A DNA stretch of 64,000 nucleotides. Source: Spirodela intermedia. Lineage: Eukaryota > Streptophyta > Magnoliopsida > Alismatales > Araceae. Of the stretch, positions 39,480 to 51,494 are shown in pieces. Position numbers and translations under genes: made by a program. The notes under the pieces are model-generated. The model was not told the DNA's origin and did no database searches. It was given only the letters and a program-made list of their open reading frames with translations. The stretch covers positions 2,053,035-2,117,034 of the forward strand of contig LR746272.1 in NCBI GenBank assembly GCA_902729315.2. The letters run 5' to 3'. Position 1 is the first letter of the stretch; each line of letters opens with the position of its first letter.

Positions 39480-41640
39480 AAGTAGTGAGAATTTTATTTA
39501 GATGAATTACCTTTAGAAAAACCTCATCAGCATTTAAAAAATTCCATATGGATTGTGATTTAGTTAATCTCCATCAAGTTACATCAGAAATTATTAATAT
39601 GAAATTATTTCTTCATACACTTAGGGACAAGGTTAGTTATTAGCTTCCACATTAGATAGAGAATTTACTAGTTGGAAAGACATAGAATAAGTATTTCTTC
39701 AAAAAATTTATCTTTTAAGAAAAACTCAAAATATGAGAAAATATATATCGAGTTTTGCATGAAGGCTAGGAGAAGATTTGCATGAAATATGAGAAAAATT
39801 TTAAGATTTGGAAATTACCCTTATCATGTTATATCCAAGTGGCAATTCAATAGAACTTTTTATGATGAATTATTAGAACAACATGGAAATATGGTTGATT
39901 CTATATGTGGAGGAGTTTTTATGAAGAAAATCTTTGATGAGATTTATAACTTTTATGAGAATTTAAGTGAAAATTCTAAAGATCAAGTCTCTTTTAAATT
40001 ATATGATAGGAATAAGAAGAGAGAAATTTATGAATTGTATCATTACATAATTTTAATTTAAAAAATAAGGTTAATCAGATTAATCAAATATTAGAAAAAC
40101 TTGATTTACTTATTGACAATATTAGAAAGCCTCCTAACCTTCAAATTAATGCATATAGTACATGTCTTATGTATGATGAAAATAATAATTTTGAATTTCA
40201 ATATTATAATTTAGATCAATCATTTCAGCCTAGGCAAAAGCAAGTACAAGTACGCCACAATTTTATTAAAAATAGAGAGTTTTTTTCTAATTCTTAGAAT
40301 CTTAATTGGGGGAATAAGTTTTCATGGAGAGACCCAAATAATATTCAAAATTCAAAAGTACTTAGACCCAATTCAAATTCTAAATTTCATCATAAAATAG
40401 GAACATAGATTTCAAAAAAATCAATTCTCTCAAATCCAACTTGATTTTATCGATATAATGCAGTAAATGAGCCAAATGATGTAACAAAAGATGAACCAAA
40501 TGATGTTGTATTAAATTTTTTTTATAAAGACTTTTGAGAATAAGAGAGAACATGGACAACCACCTAGTCAGCCCATAGAAAATTTAGGAAACTGTCCAAT
40601 AGTAAGATTTCAGCAAGGATAGTTTATCTAGATAAATTTAGGAAAAAACTCACAAAATGAAAATGTTAGGATAGTGAATACATTGAGTGAGAATATTTTA
40701 CATGATCCTTATTCCTAATTATTAGAGAAAATAGATAAGCCATTAGAACTAAATGAGAATATTAAGACTTAAAATATAGTAGTAAATAATTTGAATAAAA
40801 TCATTTATTGCTCACGATTGATGAATGAATATAGTGAGGATGATGAAGAAAAAGAGCCCTTAGATGAAGAAACATTAATTGATGAAGGAAAAATCATCCA
40901 AATTAATAAATGTAAGAGATGTAAGAGATGTAAGAGATGTAAGAGATCTGAAAAAACAGATTTCAGGTGAGAAAACATTAGTTGATTTAAGAGATGTAAG
41001 AGATGAAATTAATAAATCTAATTAGTATTTTGCAGCCATAAATGTTGATAGTGAGGATGATGATGCATATCATATACTAAAATTAGAAGATATCTCTTGG
41101 GAAGATGAAGAATTTGATGAGGATAAAAATGAAAAACTAGAAAAAGAGTTGATTCAACTAATGGGGAGAAACAAAAATAATGAATATGACTATAGAGATA
41201 ATTTTGGAGGAGAAAATTTAAATTTTACTGAATTCATTAAATCTGATATTAAAGTAGACAATTCTTTCTTCCTTCAAAACCCATAACTCATTAAAATTAT
41301 GTCTAAGTTTGAAATATTTCACTCCTCACAAATTGAACAAATATATAGAGAAGATAAAATAAAGTAAGAGAAGATTATGTAGATAAAAGAATATATTAAG
41401 AAATGGGTGAGTGGAAAAATTAGAGATATCAATTTGGATGAAAAAAAAATTAGATTGGATAAGAGCTAATTTGAAAATTATATAGCATGATCACATTTTA
41501 CGATTTATTAATAGAAATTATTTACTAATGAATGAGAGTCTTACAAAATGAGATAAAAATAAGGAAAGGTTCTTTTCAAAATGTAAATATTTTTTTGGAA
41601 TTATTTTGTTAATTTTTATTTTATTTTGACTAAAAGTATG
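39480..41640 (+). pseudogene. Degenerate Athila-like gag (element X, no pol)
   Basis: The text matches the gag core of Athila-type elements. It has a WL..Q-type segment near 39600-39700, then TFYDELLEQ with CGGVFMKKIFDE (about 39860-39935), which corresponds to the FYNGL...AAGGALMNKTPEE region of intact elements. Next come a variable linker and NLNWGNKFSWRDP (about 40300). A long acidic segment follows at 40800-41280. Stops and frameshifts are frequent. Immediately downstream is a post-pol signature, so protease, RT, RNase H and integrase are missing. This makes it a deletion derivative or a non-autonomous element. Confidence 0.7.
40908..40949 (+). repeat. 9-bp tandem repeat in gag of element X
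   Basis: The unit TGTAAGAGA is repeated about four times in tandem (coding Cys-Lys-Arg units in the gag frame). Single copies recur at about 40990-41005. This is a short coding minisatellite, probably from replication slippage. Confidence 0.8.
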
Positions 41641-43352
41641 TCAAGGTACATATATGAAGCACATGAATTTATGTTAAATCTGAAAAAGAATATAATGAAA
41701 CTTACCTTGGGATACAAATATATTTTGATGGCCATAGATCATCTTACGTGATCTAAGAGCTGTCTAGCTGAAGACATTAAATTTAGCGATGCATGAGAGG
41801 CAACCCATGATTTTTATTTCATTCTGTTTTTTATTTAAGTTTTGTCTTTCGTAGAATTTTACAGTATTTGTTTCTACATTTATTTTTTATTTTTTTTCTA
41901 AAACAAAGTACAAGAAGAAGATTGTAAGATAAAGTGGAAAATTAAAAATGAGGTTGAGGTGATGTCTTTTTGAGCTTTATCATTTGTGACAACATTTTTA
42001 GTGCTTAACTTTGCATATATGTATGCTTCATATGAAAATTATATTTTCTATATATTTCATTCAGATTTTTTTGTGTCATTAAGGACAATGTCATTTTTAA
42101 GTTGGGGGGTGAAGTATTAAGTCTTAATTTATGATGTAGGATAATTAAGAACATGTATTTGAATTTTTTTTCATTCTCACGTAGAAAAGTAACTAAAAAA
42201 AATTTGAAAAAATTACGACATCTATTTTTTGGTTTTTTGTTAGGAACAACAGAAAATAATTTAAAGACTATCAAAAACAAAGAAGAAAAAATAGCCCAAA
42301 ATTTAAAATTTTAGAGACCCTTTCCTCACATTTCAATCCCCTAGACATATACTACTGAAATTTGAAATTACAATTATAAAGAGGATAGTTTTGATTTATT
42401 ATTGACAAATTCATTATTGCTGAAAATAGAACTAAAAATAGAAAGCAGAACTGTTAGAATTATCTAATTTAAAAATATATTACATCATATTGCATGCATG
42501 AAAAATTAAATTAATTAGATTAATTGATATCAAAAGATATTAGAAAGATTATTATTGTGTGAAAAGAATGATTTAGTAGCATAAAATGTTGGAATACTCT
42601 TTAGATACATGATAGATAACATGGATTTGATTTTACAGATTTTCACTTCATGATCTTGATGGATAGTATTTACTTGATGTAAAAATTTGATTGATCATTT
42701 GGGTGTAATGGAGATTTTTATACCTTGATCTATAAAACTTTTGAAGAGAAATCACTTATCTCAAAAAAAAAAGAAGAAAAAAAAGTAAGGTGAAAAATCT
42801 AAAAATGAAGAGTACACATGGAGGGTATGAGACATCATTCTCATTATTGAAAATCGTCAATAGAAAAACACTTGCTGCAAAATAAGTAGATAACGTGAAA
42901 GTCCTAAAAATAAAGAGTACACATGGAGGGTGTGAGACATCATTCTTATTGTCGAAATTTGTCTACAAGAAAAGCTACTTATCCACTATAGAAAGAAATT
43001 AGAAAAAATATAGTACAAACTTTAAAAATCAAGCCATAGAAAAAAAAAATGTAGGATTAAATATTCTTCTTGGATGAGTATTGATAATTAGAACATCTTG
43101 TGAATTATATCTATGAGTGAAGAAATGAGAAAGATGTGAATAGAAGAAGTGAAGTCTAAATTATTATTTTAAAGAGTGTTTAAACATTTAAGTGCTTGAC
43201 ATCATTCTTAAATACTCGATATAAGAGTCCAAAGTGTCTAGAAGTGCATAATTTCTAATTATATTTTTTTTATATACTGAATTTTGAGATTTGAATTTTT
43301 ATTTTAAAAATTTTATTGCTAAGGGACTATCAATGATTCAAGTTGGGGGGTG
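41641..43352 (+). other. 3' internal region of element X with two polypurine tracts
   Basis: Near 41790-41815 the sequence carries the post-pol signature ending GAGAGGCAACCCATG, typical of Athila/Tat elements just after integrase. At 42077-42114 there is ATTAAGGACAATGTC followed by an internal polypurine tract AGTTGGGGGGTG. The same tract occurs at 43341-43352 directly before the 3' LTR, where it should prime plus-strand synthesis. A 60-70 bp segment around GTACACATGGAGGGT occurs twice (about 42810 and 42912). Confidence 0.7.
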
Positions 43353-45075
43353 TGATAAGTCTTTATTATCATGAGTTAATAATTAATAAATAACATAATT
43401 TTAGCTTTAACTTATGATAAATGACTTATATTTATATTAAATTATGAAAAGTGATTTTTAGTTAATTAATGTGAATTTTTGGTTAATTATGTGATTTTAT
43501 ATAATTTTTATAATCCTATTTTTGAGATAAATAAAGAAAAAAAATTAAAATAAAAAGGTAGAAAAAAGGTTAGTCGGGCCCACAAGTAGGTTGGAAGCAT
43601 CATCAAAGCGAAACCATGAGCAGGGGCTCAAGTGGCTATGGACTGATGGGGGCACGTGTGCATCACTCCCCTTTCACGTCACCGGTGGCTAGTCGGTTGT
43701 GGGGCAAGGAGTAGTCATACACACGCGAGAAAGAGACTCATTGCTTCTGAATGTGGCATTGGTATATATCTCTCTCAACATTTAGTGTATAATCGATGTG
43801 GGACTAAATCAACAGTCACACCTTTCCTAGAATGTCTCGATGATTATAATACTTAAAATACCCCTTATTTATAACAATGAGATATCATGATGATGTCACT
43901 TTATACGGGCATTCAAGTACTTATTCACTCTCTCTCATATAGATGGGTGACTGATGTAGGCTCGAATCCTACTAAAGTTAAAATTTATATTTTTTTTCTA
44001 ATTAAATTATAACTTTCTTGTAGATCCCTAGTGAAGGATTAAGTTGTCAGAATTACTCAATCATCGACAAAAATATTGTCAACGCGACTCGTAGAGTATT
44101 GTTACTAAAATTGTTGAATGATTTACGATAAAAGGATCATGAATCCATCAAGTAAATCATCTTTGATTTATTGATAAATAAGCCATCGTCGGGAAGAGGA
44201 CGATTCATTGGAAGAAGAGTCACCACCCCTTGAGAGTGTATCAGATGTGATGAAGAGCCTCCTCTTATTGTGTGGACTTGAGGATGAAGCTCCCTTACTT
44301 GCGTCCCACCTCCATCTAGCTCCTCTTCATCGGGTGACAGTCGCCGAAGAACTGCAAAGTCATCATTTTTCTACGGTGATAGCCATTGGAGACGATTTGA
44401 TGATTCATTTCATTGATCTCTAAACTTCGAAAAAAGATCTAGAGATTACCTACGTCATTTTTATCTAAGGAGAGTTTTTGAGGCCATAGATACTACACAA
44501 CAATTTTCCCGAATGTTCAAGATTTCGGTACATCATCAAGACATCGCCGTTGTGACGCTGGAACTCTATTTTTCTAGCTTTCAACTTAATTTTTATATCA
44601 TTTATAGATAATTTATGTGATTTAAATTTTCCAGATTACTCTTCATTCAATTACAACTCTTTCGATTTTTATATATCTTAATTTAATCAATTAAATCATT
44701 TTTAATTGCTTACGTAAGAATCATCGAGTAGAACTCTATTTCTACTTGATTCAGGTTCATCGGGTACTAGTGTCATCCTGATGTCTTCACCCCTTATTTT
44801 CTTTTTTCACAAATTTTAAATATATTTTATTTCTATTTCTTAACATAAAATTCATGAAAAATCATATTCTTTGAGATTTTTTTTTGAAATGTTACCTAAT
44901 ATTATATTACATCATTGTGATCAACCTGAAAAAATTGTACTATTTTTAAAACTTTTACTAAATTATAATTGATATATTTATTCATAAATACTTCTAAATA
45001 TTTGAAAATTGATATTTTCTAGTTTTATAAATTTTAAATTTATGTGATTTATTATATAATGATTAAGTCACGTCA
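43353..45075 (+). repeat. LTR-1 copy D, 3' LTR of element X
   Basis: The repeat is about 1723 bp, from TGATAAGTC to CACGTCA. Unlike copies B and C, it is preceded directly by a polypurine tract, so it is the 3' LTR of the gag-bearing element to its left. The right flank is ATGAG. No matching left flank with a 5' LTR was found. Confidence 0.88.
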
Positions 45076-45752
45076 ATGAGAGTAGATGAGAACATCACCA
45101 AGTCCTTAACATAGGATCTAATACATATCTTACCCTCATTTTTCATTCTTTCTCTCTTCCCTCTTATCTTCTTTTATGTTCTTGTTAAAATCCCAAAGTA
45201 TGCAGGAAAAAGAAGAGTCCTCAATCCTCATTCTCAAAAAAAACAAAAAAAGACAAAAAATTTGAAAAAGTAGAAAGTTGTTATGTCTTGTTAGTAATTC
45301 CTTTTTGTTTGCTTCCATCTTTTCCTTGTCTTTTTCCTATGCCAATTAGGAGGAGGCGCCACTTTCTATTTATGACCTAAGAATAGGAAGAAAGCTACTT
45401 TGAAGTCCTAAACACCAAGTAAGTATAGAAGCGAAGTTGAGAAAGGTATTCTTAGGCATGCCAACATGAGAAACAAACACTTCATTCTAGGTATACCATT
45501 TAGAATATAAGTATACTCCAACCCTACCCTAAGAGATCATGTGCAAACCATGAGGTAGTTAATTAATTTCAGAGCATGCTTTTCAGATCATTGGTGAATC
45601 TAACCTAGATTTTGTGAAGGTATTCATGCTTAAGGTGTAATGGAGTATACTTTATTTTCCATTTATGTGATTGAGGTAAAGAGGATGATTGAAGCATAAA
45701 GAGAGCTTAAATGCATTGCTAAGGGACTAGTAATAATCCAAGTTGGGGGGTG
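45076..45752 (+). other. 3' internal remnant of another Ty3/gypsy element
   Basis: This stretch ends with TGCTAAGGGACTAG and a polypurine tract AGTTGGGGGGTG (45741-45752), the same arrangement seen before LTR copy D. It is probably the 3' end of the element into which X inserted, perhaps element Y itself. Confidence 0.6.
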
Positions 45753-46740
45753 TGATAACATGTGATTCATACATACTGATGAGTATATTTTACATATTAA
45801 ATGGTAATAAGTTCATATTAAAGCACATGTCATCAGCATTAATTCAAGAAATATGAATTTTACTTTGAATGCATGAAAACATTAAGAATTAGTCATTTTA
45901 AGCTTAATTATTTATACATTCATTTATATATTATTTAGTTTGAATTTTGGAGTAAAATTTACAATATGTTTATATAAATATTTATAATTTTTTCTGAATT
46001 TTTGAGGATTTTCGGAACACATTTGATGAGGTTTTTGCAAGGTCAACTTCAGAGTTTACTAATGGATAAAACTGCAAAAAAGAAAAAATGAAGGTAAAAT
46101 CGCCCATCCATGCGGGCAGCAGGCAGCAGGGGCCAGCCTAGGTGTCACGCCTGTGCTAAGTGGCGCCGAGTGGCAGTCCATTGGCTGGATCGTGGGCCAA
46201 CTGGAGGAGGAATCATGGACCGTGGGCAATGAAATGGAGGCAAGAAGACATAAAAAGAGGGAACGGAAACTGCACAGGGCATCTTCAGTTTCCTCTTTGA
46301 ATCTTACTGGAGAGCCACCAGCCGACGCTGCCGCCATCCCTAGTGTACCCACAGCATTGTATCTTCGTTTCGGGAAGCACAAACGTGGAAATGAGGCACG
46401 TATTGCGCACATTTGTTCGAGTTTAGCCCCATCTTTTGATTTTTCGTGAAATCTGTTGTGCATACTTTTGGGCATATTTAGATTAGTTGAATCTTCTTTT
46501 ATCCATGACGGGCTTAAAATTTGTTCCAAAAAAATAAAGCGCAGAATCATTCGCAATCGATCCCGCAAGAACTAACGACGGACCTCGATTCCGTCGATGG
46601 ATGACGTCAGCCGATTTCAGAGAAAAACAATTTATTATTTGTTTTGAAGAAACAATTGTAGAAATTAATATATTTATATAAAAAAAGAAAATTTGGCATA
46701 AAATCAAGATTATTCCTGTGTTCGACTTGGAGGAATCCCA
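45753..46740 (+). repeat. LTR-2, long terminal repeat of a second family
   Basis: It starts TGATAACATG just after the polypurine tract and appears to end near AGGAATCCCA. It contains a TATA-like ATAAAAAGAGGG at about 46251 within GC-rich DNA, as expected for an LTR promoter, and the CCTGTGTTCGAC text often found at the 3' end of Athila-type LTRs. Sequence beyond the start is unrelated to LTR-1. The right boundary is an estimate. Confidence 0.6.
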
Positions 46741-49700
46741 CTAATGTTGGAGCTAAATTGGAATTTATATTAAATAATATTTCAACATATTAATTGCTAA
46801 AGTTCCAAAAAGGCTATTTTCCTATATAAAAATGTAAATTTGCTAAGATTACTTGACAACAGCTGATCTACAACAATTAACATGCTTAGCTTTTGTAGAG
46901 ATTCACCTAAAAACTCTCTTTTAATTCATGACTCTAGGATGTCACACAATTGTTTCACTGAAACATCTCCACATAAATTTCTCTCTGAAATTTTCTTTTA
47001 GATTCATGAATCTAGAAGGCCTGACCATTTTTTATGGGCACAACTCCCCCCTGTAATAAATAAAAATTTAACTTCATATTTATCACACAATAAGAATAAG
47101 CGATTTCCAAGGCTGATAACGCATCACTTTCATAGGATGCCATTATCACTTCAAACTTTACCTTTTCCTGAATAAACTTCATTTATCCTTTCCCTTAAAA
47201 ATTTCATTATGACTCTCTTTGTCGTCATTTAAATGTCATTTTTCTTCACCAGTTGATGTTAACGAATAACGAAAATTGTTTATTTGTGTTTCTAATTTTT
47301 TTCTTACTAACTACCATTAGTTTGTTGTCGTTTAATAGTTGCATAATCTTTAGCATTTATTAACATTGACTAAACTGCATCGTATGAACGTCCTAGAATG
47401 TGAAGGTATGGTACTCTTTCTTTGTGATCCTCTTCCCCTTTGTTTTAAACTTTATCTTGCAGGCATCTTTGTTCCCCTTTGTGTTCCAAGTTCGTGCTTT
47501 TTCCGGGGTGCAGCCTAACCCTTCATTTGCTCTGAGGGACCGTTGAATGGAACTTCTAAACTACTCAGCAGAAGGAAAGAGGCCTTCATATGAAACATTG
47601 GTGTAAAAGATTGAGTGGAATCAGTGAAGTTACCATTAAATACGAGTTCCTTCTCAGTTACCAATCTCCTTCTTGTTGCTGTAGCGTAATGGAGAGATTC
47701 CTGTCCCAATTCATTTATGGAGTGGATTACTCATGGGTGTGGCTTGAAAGGATTCCGAGAATATCTAAACACCATAATTATTCGGGTTACTAACTCGATG
47801 GTGGTAAATAATATTGTCGCCATATAGCCTTCATAAACTTTGTGCTGAAGCTCAGAAATAAATGTTTCATAGGCTGCACTTCGCTTCCGGTTCTTGGGGC
47901 CTGACTTCTGTGGGAGGCCAAGAGGGCCCACTTGGAGACTTGGGGATATGTTCCTGATTTTAGGCAGAGACCACGATCACCATCGAGGTTGAGGGAGGGT
48001 ATCGGAACTTGACTGGCGCCTGTGATTGGCTCATGATATTCCATGGAGAAATGTTACATATAGAAATTAGGTTGCATCATGTTGAAGTGCATATGGGCTG
48101 GCCCCTACTAGATGAGGACCCTATCATACTACTTTTAACACTTTTCAAAATGTCTGATTCGGGCAAAAACGACCACCGTAGTTGGTATCTTCTTTGGTGC
48201 ACTGAAATCCCTCCCTGTCGCGATGGCCCAGTTGAATGGTTTGAGTTTTTTGAAGTTCCCCGAGAATGGGGGCGCTAGACTTTCAAATTTTGTGACGAAT
48301 CTGAATTCAAAGTAGGCAGGCACATTGAAAGCTTCGAGATTTATGGAGGTTCAAGAGTCTTGGAGGATCTTCCTGTAGTTGAGACATCGAAAACTAGATG
48401 CAGTCTCACAGCTAAGATCTCTCAACAGCTAAGATTACAATGAAGATGCGGGCTGCGAGAATGGAAGGCATACACTTGAAGGGATGGCAAGTAAACACGT
48501 GACTTCGTGCACAAGTTGCTTTCTTATATTTTCCCTTTAAATAATCATTAGCAGTGCGGGCTTTCCTACTCTCTGTTCCTGCATTCGTGGCTTACAGGGA
48601 TCCGGAAGAGACGTACCCCGGAAATGGACACGTCTCAATAATGCTACCACCTACGCTGACTAGGCGTAATCAGTAGGGTCCGTGTCCAGTGCACGTCTCC
48701 TCTCTCTTCCCCCACCCCCTACCTTTGGTCCTTTGTGCTGTTGTAAGCGAGAGAGAGGGGGGAGAGAGAGTGTGTGTGAGAGAGAGGCGCTTATGTTGCT
48801 TTGTTGACATAGCTTATTTCCAATATGGGAGTGTTATTATTTTCTGTACTTGGTGGGGTCTAGCATCAGTACCATACACGTCCTTTCTAGTTTATTATTT
48901 CATCAATCAGCTTCAGTTGGACATTTAAACCGGCAAATGGAAAAATGCAAAGGGTCAAACATATTTGTCATAATCCAGTGATCGAATCCTCCCTAGTCTT
49001 ATTTTAAGCGAAAACATTATCTCTATAAACTACAAAAGGCACTATTAAAACGTGCAAAACTACTAGGAACATTTGATGATCCAAAAAGTATAACCTGACC
49101 AACCATGCGTACAATCTATCATGTCATAAATGTTATCTTCCACTCATTATTGGGTTTAATTTTCAGTTCATTATTACCACTTTTAATTCAATTTTTGAGT
49201 GTGCGGTGGCTCTAACTAGCATATCTAACATGTCATATAGTGGAGGAATTGGGAATCTGCACCTTACTGTCAACACATCATTCTAGATCAATAACTTTTC
49301 CTCGTAATTCCCTTTACGTCAAGCTTACCACCTGCCTCCTAGCTCAACAAATTTGATGGGAAATTATCAATGGTGTTGTAAGTTCCATAAAAATCATCAA
49401 GAGGTCAATTAATGACATGCCAACTGTAGTCACAAGAAGAAGATGATCACTATAAACGAATCAGCCACTGCCAACTAGGGCCGATAGCCCCCCCTATTCG
49501 CTCCTGGCCAGCTACCCACTATAATGGCACCCCCCACCTGCATTGGTTGCTAATACTGCTCATTTTTTGAATTTTGTACTCCTATTTTATAGCCATCACT
49601 TGTTCAAAAGAGTAATTGTTAATCCACAATTTAAAATTTGCCTGTTAGACAAAATATACAAAACGATCATATGGTATGTGCAACACATTCAGTTCAAAGA

Positions 49701-50880
49701 CCTCAGAAAATATCTCTTCTCAATCAGCCATTTTATAACTCGAGTGTCTCACAAACTGAAAATTTGAGATGAACCAATCAGAGTGACTGACGAAGTCTGA
49801 AGTATAAAGGTAATTTTCCCAACAAATCTCCCTTTATGTCTGCCCAAAATCCAATTAAACTGTACTTCATATGAATATACACAGGAAATCATTAGGAAAG
49901 AAGTGTCGGATGGCAGTCAATGTCCTAGCCATGACATTCAGCTCTCGCTAGCTTTATATTCCTATGTTTGAGCGAAAATTGGTGCATGACAGTATGAAAA
50001 ATTATTACACTACGCGGTCTGGGGCTCCTATCCTGTTTTGATGGTCTCAGTCTCATAGTCGTTGAACTTCCTGGAAAGGCTGACAAAATTTGTTGATTTT
50101 TAGAGATGTTTGTCAGCCTTTGTATTTTTATGCTCAAGATAGATAATAATTGGAAAGAAGGCAACGGGCTTTACCTACACAAATTATGGGATAGATCCAG
50201 AAGATCCAATTCTAATATCAAAATAGCCGTAGATCCGGCATTTTAGATCATCGTGAACCCCTTCACCCCAGGGATCCCCTTCAAAGCAGCAGATCTTGCT
50301 GTGACATGCGCCGACACGAGTAAGTCCTCAAGTAAGTCGTTGAAAGATGATTATCCAGGGCACTCTTTGCCATCCACTTTTGTGTTAACAGAAGGGACAT
50401 GATCTTGTGGGGCTCCAAATCACAATAAAATAAAAATTTAACATTCAGTTAATGATCTTAATTTAGCTGCAACGTCGGTCTACCTGTCAAGGCCGAGCAA
50501 GAAAGCCCATCAACCACCCACAGGAATCCAAGCACCTCTTGCGTGATGTGAGTGCACCATAGCCGCAGTTCGTCGATAGTGACAGTTCATCGCCATTTGG
50601 AACATAAGCAAAGATGATAACAACCAACGACGGACAGAAGGCGTCCACGTTGCCACCCTATTCCCCTCCGCAGCCTGCGGCGGGGTAAGCATGCGAGGAT
50701 GTGGTCGAGAGGGGAGAAGTAATCCCAGTAGGTGTACTTTTACCATTCTCCAGACTCTGGTTCTCATTCCATGACAAACTAATAATTGGCAGAGCGCTAT
50801 TATTGCTCATGCTTTCCACGTTTAGGCCTTCGGGACACTCTTCTAGAGATACTTCGCTGTGTACCAAACCCAGATGAGAT
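46741..50880. other. Region without a recognised gene, upstream of the MYB locus
   Basis: Mixed DNA. Around 47500-48330 both strands show moderately long frames with ordinary amino-acid composition. They might be a decayed repeat, but I recognise no domain. A GA/GT-rich simple repeat lies at 48747-48788. The DNA from about 50200 is probably promoter of the MYB gene. The frames at 50510-50867 look like chance. Confidence 0.4.
48747..48788. repeat. GA/GT-rich simple repeat
   Basis: Purine-rich run of GA units interrupted by GGGG and a short GTGTGTG piece. Confidence 0.75.
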
Positions 50881-50888
50881 CTATAAAG
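50881..50888 (+). promoter_or_regulatory. TATA box of the MYB gene
   Basis: CTATAAAG lies 65 bases upstream of the MYB ATG at 50953, a normal distance for a plant TATA box plus a short 5' UTR. Confidence 0.5.
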
Positions 50889-51137
50889 AGCCTAATGAGA
50901 GAAGGTAGTGGAAGTGTCTGATCTGGGGAAGGAGGGACTGAAGGATTCAAAAATGGAAAATCAGGTCATGAATGTGAGAAAGGGGGCATGGACTCTAGAG
51001 GAAGATGCCCTTCTCGAGAGATGCGTCCTCTAGTATGGTGAAGGGCAGTGGCATCTAATTCCAGAAAGGGCAGGTATGGCTTCATCTTACCTAAATTATG
51101 TAGGTTGCATGAGTCTTGAAGTTTAACTCGCGTAGGT

Positions 51138-51494
51138 TGTTGGGATCAAAGGATCTGGAGAGAGTACGGGGAAGGATCAAAGCACATATGTTTTCAAAGA
51201 AAACAAAGTAACCTCTCTACTTCATGCATTTGATCGAACATGTTGAGTACAATTTATAAGAGAGAGCGAGAGTAACGGTCGTTAAAGACAGTTACGATTC
51301 GTGGGGCCACGTTTCCACGTAGCTTTCATCTCAGTCATAATAACTTAGAAGAGATGGACGGTCAGGATTAAAAACATTAAAAACTTAAGAAACTATAAAC
51401 AACTTGAAACAGTCTTCGCTGGGGAAACTACCGGAGTGTTGCCATTTCTGGCGATCTTCACGCTCCCGTTTCTTGACTAGGCTTAACACCATCA
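51138..51494 (-). repeat. 3' LTR of the copia element
   Basis: The repeat is 357 bp and, on the element strand, begins TGATGGTGTTAAGCC and ends GATCCCAACA. The inner flank on the element strand ends AGAGTGGAGAT, the polypurine tract. Confidence 0.93.

Noticed and set aside
40908-40949. Short regular repeats as a possible CRISPR-like array
   Set aside because: The unit is 9 bp with no spacers, in a plant retrotransposon gag. It is a coding minisatellite.
32275-43352. Possible endogenous plant pararetrovirus
   Set aside because: Long LTRs, target-site duplications, polypurine tracts and integrase motifs identify LTR retrotransposons. No movement-protein or coat motifs were seen.
30459-45075. 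One single complete retrotransposon bounded by LTR copies A and D
   Set aside because: Copy A is 5'-truncated and followed by protease text without a primer site, and gag lies after pol. The layout therefore requires at least two elements.
47515-48323. Overlapping frames on both strands with ordinary protein composition
   Set aside because: No recognised domain, no start or splice context, and stops between the pieces. Possibly a decayed repeat, but not supportable as a gene.
50510-50867. Minus-strand frames upstream of the MYB
   Set aside because: They overlap the MYB promoter, differ in frame, and resemble no protein family I know.
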